A program made the translations under genes and the position numbers. The notes under the pieces were generated by a model. It had not been told where the DNA came from. It ran no database searches and saw nothing but the letters and a program-made list of their open reading frames with translations. From Halomonas sp. 1513 (GTDB lineage Bacteria > Pseudomonadota > Gammaproteobacteria > Pseudomonadales > Halomonadaceae): a stretch of DNA of 64,000 nt. The stretch spans positions 3,658,001 through 3,722,000 of the forward strand of contig CP019326.1 of the NCBI GenBank assembly GCA_001971685.1. Reading direction: 5' to 3'. This document shows positions 19,106 to 27,511 of the stretch, in pieces. Each line of letters starts with the position of its first letter. Position 1 is the first letter of the stretch.

Positions 19106-20818
19106 TCATTCGCCCTCTGGCACTCCCAGCACGGCAAACACCTCCGCCAACTCAGGGTCAACCCGCTTGGCGCAGAGCAGCGAGCCGTCCTCCACGGCAA
19201 AACGCCCCGAGGTGGCGCGCAGATACACCTTTGCGGTGGCCGCATCGACGAAGCATACGTCAGGCACCTTGGCGAGGCACTGCTTGAGGAAGGTGCAGTT
19301 GCTGGCAGCCGCCAGGGTATCGGCAGCGGGATACACCTCTTGCGGGCATGTCGCCGCGGTATTGATCTTCTTGAAGCGCTCGAGATTGACCAGGCCCAGG
19401 GGGTCGAGAATATGCAGCGTATCCTGGGTGCCGTGGGCGATGACCGCCGGTGGCGAATGCTTAGGCCCACTGTTGTCGAAAAAAACGTACTTGAATCGCG
19501 GCTGCGGGCTGTCCAACCACTTGAAGAACATCCTGGGCATGCCGTCGTAGGTCTCCACGCAGTGCCCGAGAAAGTCCGATACCGCCTTGTAGCGCCCCCG
19601 CTCCAACCCCCGCAGCCAGCCCCGCTCCACCGTGGCCTCCGGTGGAGTGATGATGAAGTACATATGCATGGTGGAGACGTACTTCGCATAGGTGGCGTCC
19701 AGCAGCCGCGGCACCGTTTCCGACGAAAAGCTGTCGAAGCGAAAGCGGTCGATCAGCAGATTGGGAATGGTGCGGTCTCGCCGTGCCTTGTCGCGGATAT
19801 AGCGGTCCAGCTTGGCATCGATCAGCTTGACCTCCTTGCCCGCCAGGCGCCCAGCATACTTGTAGGCCTCGCCCAACGCCTCATAGTCGATCAGCAGGCG
19901 ACGCCAGATGTCAGGGGTGATAGTCCCGTACTGCCCAGGCGGAATGCCCAGGTCCTGCCGGGTATGTCTCAGCAGATGCCGCAGGGAGCTCTTGCCAGAC
20001 GCCGAGGCCCCCTTGAGACTGATCAGGATCGGCTCGTCGGCAAGCGGAACCCGGCCATAGCCTTCATGCTCGATGGCTCGCTCGACGTGGGGTGCCAACA
20101 GGCGGCCGAGCATGCGGCTGCCGTAGTCGTTGCAGGCGTGGCGTGTGATCAACCTCGCCAGCACCTGGCGATCCAACCCGATATGGCCCTGGGTGGAGGC
20201 AATCGAGCTCAGCACTCGATAGGCACTCTTGTAGATGGCCTGCTCCTGCTCGTCTCGGGCGGCCAAGCCCTGCTGCTTGATGCTTTGAATCGCACCGTGG
20301 TGCCGCTCCTCCAGGGTACGGCGCTCCACCTGTCGTGGCGGGTCAGGATGCTTGCCCAGCCATCTGGCCAGGAAAGAAACAGGCGCTGGATCGGGTTCCA
20401 CCGACTCGGGGGCAAAGGCCGTTGCCAGGATCTCCCCCACTCGGTTCTCTATCACCCCGAACAGCCTCTCGAACGCCTGCTGCAATGCCGGAAGCTGGGG
20501 AGCGAGATAATCGTGCAGGATCTTGCGCGTCATGCGGCGAAACTCTCGTCCCAGCAGCGCCTCCTCTTCCCCTTCGGCCACGAGGACGTCGGCGGTCACT
20601 CGCACGATAAGCTCATGCAGCACCAGGCGCTCGGCACGAAACGCGATCAGCTCTTCCTCCTCGAGGCCGGTAAGGGCTTTCAGCTCGGGAATCTCGGCCA
20701 GAAGAGAAAAGACGTTCTCGGGACGATGAATGGTTTCCAGGGGCTGGTAGCGCCTGGGCAAGTCGGCTTCGAGGCCGGGATTCCACGCCGAGTACTCGGG
20801 AGTCTCTCGATCAGACAT
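19106..20818 (-). CDS. large P-loop (zeta-toxin/kinase-like) protein of unknown function
   Basis: A 570-residue soluble protein. The N-terminal half is acidic and helical (AEIPELKALTGLEEEELIAF). A Walker A motif, ISLKGASASGKSSLR, is at about 266-280. It is followed by GTITPDIWRRLLIDY and LIDRFRFDSF, an arrangement that resembles zeta-toxin-like nucleotide kinases. The C-terminus has a likely all-beta region with several cysteines. No antitoxin-like partner is adjacent. The start is uncertain: 20818 lacks a good ribosome site and an ATG at 20908 is also possible. It is convergent with the LysR gene, 4 bp apart. Confidence 0.75.
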   Translation of the reverse strand: MSDRETPEYSAWNPGLEADLPRRYQPLETIHRPENVFSLLAEIPELKALTGLEEEELIAFRAERLVLHELIVRVTADVLVAEGEEEALLGREFRRMTRKILHDYLAPQLPALQQAFERLFGVIENRVGEILATAFAPESVEPDPAPVSFLARWLGKHPDPPRQVERRTLEERHHGAIQSIKQQGLAARDEQEQAIYKSAYRVLSSIASTQGHIGLDRQVLARLITRHACNDYGSRMLGRLLAPHVERAIEHEGYGRVPLADEPILISLKGASASGKSSLRHLLRHTRQDLGIPPGQYGTITPDIWRRLLIDYEALGEAYKYAGRLAGKEVKLIDAKLDRYIRDKARRDRTIPNLLIDRFRFDSFSSETVPRLLDATYAKYVSTMHMYFIITPPEATVERGWLRGLERGRYKAVSDFLGHCVETYDGMPRMFFKWLDSPQPRFKYVFFDNSGPKHSPPAVIAHGTQDTLHILDPLGLVNLERFKKINTAATCPQEVYPAADTLAAASNCTFLKQCLAKVPDVCFVDAATAKVYLRATSGRFAVEDGSLLCAKRVDPELAEVFAVLGVPEGE

Positions 20819-20993
20819 GGGGGCCACGCTCACACTGAGGTTACAGGCGGCATCCAGCGCCAATGACCTGACATTGGCGGAATTCCCAACGGTGAGCAAC
20901 GTCCGCATGGCGCAAGATGACAGAAAAAAAGCCCGCAGCGGCGAACCGAGCAAGGGCCAAGGAGGAGGAGGCTAGTGGGCTAGGGGCGCCGGG

Positions 20994-21977
20994 TTACGCC
21001 GCCGCCGGTTTGCCCTTGGCGAACTCGAAGTCCTGGGTCTCGAAGATCATCGAGACGAGCACCCCCAGCACCAGCGCCCAGAAGGTGGCGCCGATCTCGA
21101 GGATCTGGATCCCCGAGGCGGCGATCAGGAAGGCGAACAGCGCCCCCATCTCATGCTTCTTGCCGGAGAAGGCGATGGCCATCGACGAGGTGATCACCCG
21201 CATCAGCGCCAGGCCGGCGATGATGGTGATGAAGTAGTTGGGCGTCGCCTCGAGCAGGCTCACCACATAGCCGTAGAAGGGGGCCGCGACCACGAAGATG
21301 GCCCCGGCGATCACCGCCGCCACCCAGCGCTTGTCGTGCTCGCCGGCCTCCGGCGAGGAGCAGATGCCGGTCATCGGCGCGGCGATACAGGTGCTGTGCA
21401 GGTTGAAGAAGGCCGAGACCATGGTGCCGACGCCGCCCACCGCGGTGATGCCGTTGGCCGGCACCTGCTTGTAGCCCATGCCCTTGACCAGACCAACCCC
21501 GGCCGGGGTTTCCATGCCCACCAGGATGATCGCCAGGGGCAGACCGTAGGCCAGGAAGGCGCCCAGGGTGAACTCGGGCACGATGAATTCGGGGAAGCGC
21601 ACCGTGGCCTCGATGCCGGAGAGATCTACGCCGGTGGCGATCAGATAGCCGATGCCGGCGAGCATGGCCACCACCAGCGGCGGTACCTTGCGGAACAGTC
21701 GCGCCGAGACGAAGAATGCCAGGATCATGATCGTCGCCGGCACGATGGCGTTTTCCAGCGGCTTGACCATATTGAGGCCGAAGCTCAACAGCATCCCGGC
21801 CACCATGCCCATCACGATGGGCATCGGGATCAGCCGCATCACGATCCCCATCACCCCGGTCAGGCCCGCCACCAGCGAGATGGCCCCGGCGATCAGGGTC
21901 GCCCCCAGCGCCGCTTCCAGGCCCACCACCGGAATCACCGCGGCAAACATCAGCGCGCCGGGAATCGAGTTGGCCAT
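20994..21977 (-). pseudogene. benE: benzoate/H+ symporter BenE, 5' end lost
   Basis: The 327 readable residues match BenE-type transporters, including IPGALMFAAVIP, MRLIPMPIVMGMVAGMLL and APMTGICSSPEAGEHDKRW. Family members are about 390 residues and begin roughly 65-70 residues earlier. The missing part is the first two membrane segments. The sequence stops matching at about 21976-21995, where a LysR fragment running the other way begins. The ATG at 21977 is internal to the original gene. It might still be translated but is unlikely to work. Confidence 0.75.
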
Positions 21978-22601
21978 CGGCAGCGGCTTCGTGCCCTCGG
22001 TGTTCTACGGCCAGCTGCCGCTATTGGTGCCTGATTTACGACAAAAGGATGATATCGAGCTGACCCTCGCCGAGCTAACCACCGTGCAGCAGATCCAGGC
22101 GCTCAAGGCCGGGCGCATCGACATCGGCTTAGGGCGGCTGCGCATCGACGACCCAGACGTGGAGCAGGAGGTGCTGCTCGACGAGCCGCTGATGGTGGCG
22201 CTGCCCGCCGATCATCCGCTGGCCCATACCCGCCCGACCCTGGCCCAGCTCGCCGACTCCCGCTGGTGCTGTTTCCGGCCAAGCCGCGCCCCAGCCTGGC
22301 CGACATCACCCTGGGGCTATTCCGCCGCCAGGGGCTCAAGGTCAGCGTCGCCCAGGAAGCCAACGAGCTGCAGACCGCCCTGAGCCTGGTGGCCTCGGAA
22401 ATCGGCATCACCCTGGTGCCGGAGCAGGTCAAGCGCGTGCAACGCGACGGTATCGTGTTCGTCTATCTCGACGACCGCACCATCACCTCGCCGGTGATCT
22501 GCAGCCGCTGCAAGGGCGAGCACCCCTCCGACATCATGTTGCAGGCCAACGCCATCCTCGAGGTGCTGGTGGAGAACCGCCTGACCGGGCGCTATCCGTG
22601 A
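21978..22601 (+). pseudogene. CatM/BenM-like LysR regulator, N-terminus lost and frameshifted
   Basis: The first readable part, GFVPSVFYGQLP then IELTLAELTTVQQIQALKAG and RIDIGLGRLRIDDPDVEQEV, is the effector domain of CatM/BenM-type regulators of benzoate and catechol genes. The whole DNA-binding domain is absent. Near 22260 the frame breaks: LAQLADS continues as LFPAKPRPSLADITLGLFRR one frame over, as if one base were lost. The second part ends at 22601 and overlaps the convergent enoyl-CoA hydratase gene by 10 bp. Confidence 0.8.
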
Positions 22602-23344
22602 AGCCTGTTGAAGAAGCCATCGATCGCCGCCTGAGCCTCGGGCGAGCGACAGCGTTCCAGCAGCTGCTGTTCTTCGCGATCGAAGGCGTGGCTGATCGCC
22701 TCGGCGTCGCCTGCCCTTAGCAGCGCCTTGGTGGCCAGCAGCGCATCGAAGGACTTGGCGATCAGGCGGCTGGCACAGGAGAACGCCTGCTCCAGCGCCA
22801 TCCCATCCGGGGTGGTATCGGTCAGCAAGCCCAGCTCACAGGCGCGGGCAGCGGAAAAAGTATTGCCCAGCATGAGCATATCGCTGGCCGCCTTGTTGCC
22901 GGCCAGCTTGGGCAGCAGGTAGGTGGTGGCCCCCAGTGGCGTCAGGGCAAAATTGACGAAGGGCAGGTAGAAGGTGGTCGAGCTTCCCGCGTAGGCGAAA
23001 TCGCAGTGCATCAGGATCGATGAGCCAAGCCCCAGGGCGAGGCCCTCCGCGGCGGCGATGACCGGTTTGGGAAAGGCGTGCAGACGGCGCAGGAAGGTGA
23101 TGGCCGGCACTTCCGTCGCCTCCGCCAACGCCTTGTAGTTGGCCAGGTCGTTGCCTGCGGTAAAGCAGTTCTCACTGCCGGTGATGATCAGGACCTTGAC
23201 CTCGTCGTCTGCCTCGGCAGCGGCAAGCGCCTCGATCAACTGCGCGTAGTTCGCCTCATCCAGGATGTTGCGTCGTTCGGGGCCGCTGATCTTCAGCAGC
23301 GTGATGCCATCCGCCCGGCGGGACGTCGTGATTCGAGTCGCCAT
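22592..23344 (-). CDS. enoyl-CoA hydratase/isomerase family protein
   Basis: A 250-residue crotonase-fold protein. Oxyanion-hole regions are visible: CFTAGNDLANY and AAAEGLALGLGSSILMHCD. The second catalytic region reads FVNFALTPLGATTYLLPKLAG; a hydratase Glu at the usual place is not obvious, which favours an isomerase or hydrolase-like activity. The ATG at 23344 has GGAGGT upstream. Neighbours are gene remnants, so its pathway cannot be inferred from context; fatty-acid or aromatic breakdown are both possible. Confidence 0.85.
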   Translation of the reverse strand: MATRITTSRRADGITLLKISGPERRNILDEANYAQLIEALAAAEADDEVKVLIITGSENCFTAGNDLANYKALAEATEVPAITFLRRLHAFPKPVIAAAEGLALGLGSSILMHCDFAYAGSSTTFYLPFVNFALTPLGATTYLLPKLAGNKAASDMLMLGNTFSAARACELGLLTDTTPDGMALEQAFSCASRLIAKSFDALLATKALLRAGDAEAISHAFDREEQQLLERCRSPEAQAAIDGFFNRLHG

Positions 23345-23535
23345 GCGCTACCTCCATTGCAGACACAGAACCTGTTCCTAGCATAAGTATGTTTTGATGG
23401 ACATGCTAATTTTTCTTCGGTGGAGTCTGGCAGTATCTCGGCAGAGACAAACTCTCGAGCAACGCTTAGGTAGACCGAGGTAATTCTCGGCGATGGGGTG
23501 AGGCCGTTGCCGATGATCACCACCTGAATCTTCAT
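23345..23535 (-). pseudogene. possible PobA-like (FAD monooxygenase) start fragment
   Basis: A start at 23535 with GAGG upstream gives MKIQVVIIGNGL, which resembles the FAD-binding beginning of 4-hydroxybenzoate 3-monooxygenase. The match then stops; the remaining residues resemble nothing I know. It is divergent from a PobR-like AraC remnant, the normal pobA/pobR layout. The match is very short, so this is a tentative call. The rest of 23536-23689 probably held the divergent promoters. Confidence 0.35.
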
Positions 23536-23689
23536 GACCAGTGCCTCTATCGCGTCGTCTTAGTCGCTGGATTCGATAGTGGTATTGTTCGGTGATAGCA
23601 ACCGCGATTTAAGGCACTGTTTATCCATAAAGCAGGACAAACTGCATATATTGACTAGACGTTAGTCGACGTCATGGAAGGATCTCCGC

Positions 23690-24047
23690 ATGCCTGACCG
23701 AAGCCACGACACCGTGCCGATGTTCATGCGCTATGCCGAGACCCGCCACTTGCCGCCCCCGGACCTGCTGCACTGCGAGACCATCGAAGAGCACAGCTGG
23801 CTCAGCAACTGGCATATCAAGAGCCATCGCCATGCCAACCTGTCACACCTGCTGTATATCGCCACCGTGGATATAGTTCTCCACGACCTAAACCTGGCGC
23901 TGACGACGCGGAGCACCTACGCAGCCTCGCAGCGCCCTGTAGCTACTCCACGAGCGCTAGATGCTCGGAACCAAGCACCGGCTCACCAACACGACTATCA
24001 GAGAAGTCGCCGATAGCTTCGGCTTGTCGGAGCCAACCTATAAATAC
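23690..24047 (+). pseudogene. AraC-family (PobR-like) regulator remnant
   Basis: The first about 60 residues ([49 protein letters not shown]) look like the cupin-type N-terminal domain of PobR-class AraC regulators. The match ends near 23870. In another frame from 23960 comes [21 protein letters not shown], the recognition helix region of an AraC DNA-binding domain. About 150 residues between are lost. Both ends being AraC parts in order supports a deletion remnant. Confidence 0.65.
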
Positions 24048-24063
24048 AGCGAAGGAGATATTG

Positions 24064-24849
24064 ATGAAGTTTCAGGACAACACCTTTATCGTCAGCGGCG
24101 GAGCCTCGGGCCTCGGTGAAGCCACGGTGTGCGCCCTGCACGGCGCCGGCGGCAAGGTCGTAATCGCCGACCTCAACGCCGAACGCGGCGAGGCGCTGGC
24201 CGCCGAGCTGAATGCCCAGGGCACGGATGAGCGCGTGCGCTTCCAGCGTACCGACGTCACCAGCGAGGCTGATGCCCAAGCTGCAGTGGATCTGGCAGTG
24301 GCGAACTTCGGCGGCCTGCATGGGCTGATTAACTGCGCCGGGGTCGGCGAACCCGCCAAGGTGGTCAACCGCGACGGCGAGCCGCTGCCTCTCGAGGCCT
24401 TCTCGCGCATCGTCAATATCAACCTGCTGGGCAGCTTCAACATGCTGCGCCTAGCCGCCGCGGCCATTGCCAAGGGCGAGCCCCAGGCCGACGGCGAGCG
24501 CGGGGTGATCATCAACACCGCCTCGGTGGCCGCCTTCGATGGACAGATCGGCCAGCCGGCCTACGCGGCCTCCAAGGGCGGTATCGTCGCCATGACCCTT
24601 CCTATAGCCCGCGAAATGGCCCGCCACGGCATCCGTGTGATGACGATCGCCCCGGGGCTGTTCAAGACCCCGCTGATGGAGTCGCTGCCGGAAGATGCCC
24701 AGCAGTCGCTGGCCGCGTCCATCCCCTTCCCCAGCCGCCTCGGCGAGCCACATGAGTTCGCGCGCCTGGCCTGCCATATCGTCGACAACTCTATGCTCAA
24801 CGGCGAGACCATTCGCCTGGATGGGGCGATTCGCATGGCACCGCGTTAA
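24064..24849 (+). CDS. short-chain dehydrogenase, 3-hydroxyacyl-CoA dehydrogenase type
   Basis: The 261-residue protein is a classical SDR: NAD motif [13 protein letters not shown] near residue 11, INCAGVG, catalytic Ser in [15 protein letters not shown] and YAASKGG (YxxxK). It is most like 3-hydroxy-2-methylbutyryl-CoA/3-hydroxyacyl-CoA dehydrogenases by the segments [21 protein letters not shown] and [18 protein letters not shown] lies 7 bp before the ATG at 24064. It looks intact among gene remnants, and probably acts in acyl-CoA or branched-chain amino acid breakdown. Confidence 0.88.
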   Translation: MKFQDNTFIVSGGASGLGEATVCALHGAGGKVVIADLNAERGEALAAELNAQGTDERVRFQRTDVTSEADAQAAVDLAVANFGGLHGLINCAGVGEPAKVVNRDGEPLPLEAFSRIVNINLLGSFNMLRLAAAAIAKGEPQADGERGVIINTASVAAFDGQIGQPAYAASKGGIVAMTLPIAREMARHGIRVMTIAPGLFKTPLMESLPEDAQQSLAASIPFPSRLGEPHEFARLACHIVDNSMLNGETIRLDGAIRMAPR

Positions 24850-24902
24850 ATCAGGTAGTGGCGCTGGAGATCACGAGGCGTTACGCCGAGCACCGATGCC
24901 TG

Positions 24903-25365
24903 TCAGGGGATGAGCTTCTCGGCGCGCAGGCGATCGAACAGGTCGCAAGAGGCGCCGCGTGTCTCACGGAAATGGTCGAAGCCGAAGTCGCGGGACTTGG
25001 TGGTGTCGTTGACGCACTCCTGATCGCGGCCCAGGTCGGCATCGGTGTGCCACCAGGACGCCAGCTTGCCGACGTCCGGCTCGACCAGGTCGTGCTTGCG
25101 GGCCAGCTCGCGCCAGGCCGCTGCCGCATCGGCCATCTGCGTCTCCAGCGGCTGCGGCGTCTCCGGGCACTCCGCCACCTCGAGGCCAAAGTAGTCGCCG
25201 ATCTCGCGCCACATGCGGCGCCAGCGGAAGACGTCGCCGTTGACGGTGTTAAAGGCCTGATTGGCCGCGCCCGGCGTGGTCGCCGCCCACTCCATCTGCC
25301 GCGCCAGCACCAGCGCATCGGTCATGTCGGTCAAGGCGTTCCACTGCACCTGTGACCCCGGGATC
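24903..25365 (-). pseudogene. C-terminal remnant of a PRISE-type SDR/epimerase-like reductase
   Basis: From about 25350 down the frame reads WNALTDMTDALVLARQMEWA, then NQAFNTVNGDVFRWRRMW and LASWWHTDADLGRDQECVND, ending DRLRAEKLIP. This is the last about 150 residues of atypical SDRs related to progesterone 5-beta-reductase. The NAD-binding N-terminal half is gone. The open frame runs on to 25412, but that part is antisense to the LysR fragment, not family sequence. Confidence 0.75.
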
Positions 25366-25997
25366 AACGCCTTGCGCGTGTTCGAACGTGTCGCCGCAAC
25401 CGGCAGCTTCACCGCCGCCGCGCACCACTTCCACCGCGCGGTATCGTCGGTGTCGCGACAGATTCGCGGGTTGGAGGAGTCGTTGGGACAGCCGCTGTTC
25501 TACCGCCACACCCGGGCCGTCATCCTGACCGAGTCAGGCTGGCGCCGATGAACTACATCGTCGCCGCCTCCCCTGACTACCTGGCACGACAGGGCGCGCC
25601 GCAAACCCCCGAGGACCTCAGCGAACACGACTGCCTGACCTACCAGGGCGAGCTGGGCCGCCAGCGCTGGTATTTTCAGCACGGCGAAGCGCCGAAGGAA
25701 GTCGCCTACGAGGTCGACGGCAGCCTGGCCAGCAACGACGCCGAGAGCCTGGTGAGGGCGGCCCTGCTTGGCCAGGGGCTGGTGATGTTCCCCACCTGGC
25801 TGATCGCCGAAGAACTGGCCCAGGGCAGCCTAGTGGCACTGCTCGAGTCATGGCGCGGCGAAGTGATGCCCGGCCACCGCGAGCTCTACGTACTGACGCG
25901 CGAGCGCCAACTCAGACCCCCCAAGATGCGCGCCTTCATGGAGTATCTGTTCGAGGCGATGTCGCCCTGCCCGCCCTGGGATCGCTGGCGGAAATGA
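25360..25997 (+). pseudogene. LysR regulator with internal deletion
   Basis: The N-terminal part INALRVFERVAATGSFTAAA, SSVSRQIRGLEESLGQPLF and YRHTRAVILTESGWRR is a LysR DNA-binding domain that lacks its natural start codon. It stops at 25551. A second frame from 25548 gives MNYIVAASPDYLARQGAP and continues to the normal LysR end (FMEYLFEAM). Roughly 110 residues between them are missing and the frame changed. Its start abuts the truncated SDR remnant on the other strand. Confidence 0.8.
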
Positions 25998-26030
25998 CAC
26001 CCCGTGAATGCGTCGATGCCTGGCGAGCAC

Positions 26031-27254
26031 TTATTGAGCGTTGAGCTTTAACCAGTTCGCCTGGCGAGCCAGTACTGTGGCCCCACTCTCACCCACCAGC
26101 TCGCGGTACACCCCCGGTGCGGTGTCGCCTTCAGTATTGATCAACAGGATGCGCGATTCAGCGTTCAGCCCGACCTGCATAGAGTCGCTGGCCAACCGAG
26201 AAAGTCCCGCTAATCCTGCTGCCCCGGACTCGCCTGAGACGACCGGCACATCCTGCTCGCTACCGCCTGCCAGCGCACGCATGGCGGTGACAGCTTCGTC
26301 ATCGTGGATCGTCATGAAGAAATCCACGCACGGCTGCAGAAATTTCCAGGCCAGCCGCGATGTTTCACCGCAGGCGAGCCCTGCCATGACCGAATCCACG
26401 GAGCCGGTGGCCCTAGCGGCCTTGCCGGCACTGGCACTCTGATACAGGCAATCGGCCTGCTCCGGCTCGACCACAACAATGGTCGGGCGCTGCGCACCAT
26501 GGAGCTCCCAGAGATAGCTGGCGATGCCTGCCGCAAATCCACCAACCCCTCCCTGCAGAAAGACGTGGGTAAATGCAGGCCCAGCGCGATGTTGCAGCCC
26601 CTCTACCTCCATGATCTCGGCAGCGATAGTGCTGTACCCCTGCATGACATCCCGCGGGATTTCCTCGTAGCCCTCATAGGAAGTATCGGAAACCACCAGC
26701 CAGCCGTTTTTCTCTGCAAGCTCGGCGGCTGTCTCCACCGACGCATCATAATTGCCACTAATCCGCACGATCTCTGCGCCATTGGCGGCGATGGGCGCTT
26801 CTCGCTCGGTGCTGACATTGGCATGCAGCACAATGATGCAGCGGCAGCCGACGCTGCGGGCAGCCGCCGCCAAGGCGCGACCATGGTTGCCGTCGGTCGC
26901 ACTTACCACGGTAAAACCCGCCAATGCCGAGCTGTGTTCGCCTGCCAGTAGGTCTCGCGCATCGAAGCAATGCTCCGGGAATTGGCGAAGAATCAGACGC
27001 ACGAGAGCAATAGGTGCCCCAAGGGCCTTGAAGCTGCCTAAGGCAGAGCGCTTAGATTCATCCTTCAACAGGATCTCTGCCACACCCAACTTGGCCGCTA
27101 GGCCGGGCAGAGAATAGAGGGGAGTTGCATTACTGTTCAGCTGCGACCAGCCCGCAAGCCAGGCTCGGCTCTCATTAGCCTTCTGGATACTCATGATGCT
27201 TTTCAGATCATCAGGATAGGGCTCGTATTTTGCGTTGGGATTCGCGATCAGCAT
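26031..27254 (-). CDS. diaminopropionate ammonia-lyase-like PLP enzyme
   Basis: The 407-residue fold-type II PLP enzyme has the lysine site KDESKRSALGSFKALGAP, SATDGNHGRALAAAARSVG, and the glycine loop LQGGVGGFAAGIASYLWE. The best fit is diaminopropionate ammonia-lyase (YgeX/DpaL), which breaks 2,3-diaminopropionate into pyruvate and ammonia. Threonine or serine dehydratase-like use is possible. The start at 27254 was chosen because GGAG lies 6 bp upstream; an ATG at 27266 has no good site. Base composition appears less GC-rich than its neighbours. The upstream gap 27255-27511 shows no gene. Confidence 0.85.
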   Translation of the reverse strand: MLIANPNAKYEPYPDDLKSIMSIQKANESRAWLAGWSQLNSNATPLYSLPGLAAKLGVAEILLKDESKRSALGSFKALGAPIALVRLILRQFPEHCFDARDLLAGEHSSALAGFTVVSATDGNHGRALAAAARSVGCRCIIVLHANVSTEREAPIAANGAEIVRISGNYDASVETAAELAEKNGWLVVSDTSYEGYEEIPRDVMQGYSTIAAEIMEVEGLQHRAGPAFTHVFLQGGVGGFAAGIASYLWELHGAQRPTIVVVEPEQADCLYQSASAGKAARATGSVDSVMAGLACGETSRLAWKFLQPCVDFFMTIHDDEAVTAMRALAGGSEQDVPVVSGESGAAGLAGLSRLASDSMQVGLNAESRILLINTEGDTAPGVYRELVGESGATVLARQANWLKLNAQ

Positions 27255-27511
27255 CAGTCGCTCCATCAGAGGGCAGAGAGGCACAGCAAGTCAGCACCCA
27301 TGTTCATGGCTAGGTGAGGTGCTGTAAATGACCGCTTAGGGCGATATCAGACCTTTACACTAGCGCCGCCTAGCCGTCTCAATTCGGCCATGAGCGGACT
27401 CTCGCGTCGCCGTCCTAAGCCACCGCTTTGGACTGATGTGGTCCCCGAAATTCGCACCCAGCGCTAAGCTCTGATCAGACCGACCAAGAGGCCTGGTGAC
27501 GACTGAGACCC

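Noticed and set aside
19085..20866. 593-codon plus-strand open frame over the P-loop protein gene
   Set aside because: The minus-strand product has a Walker A motif and sensible composition; this one does not.
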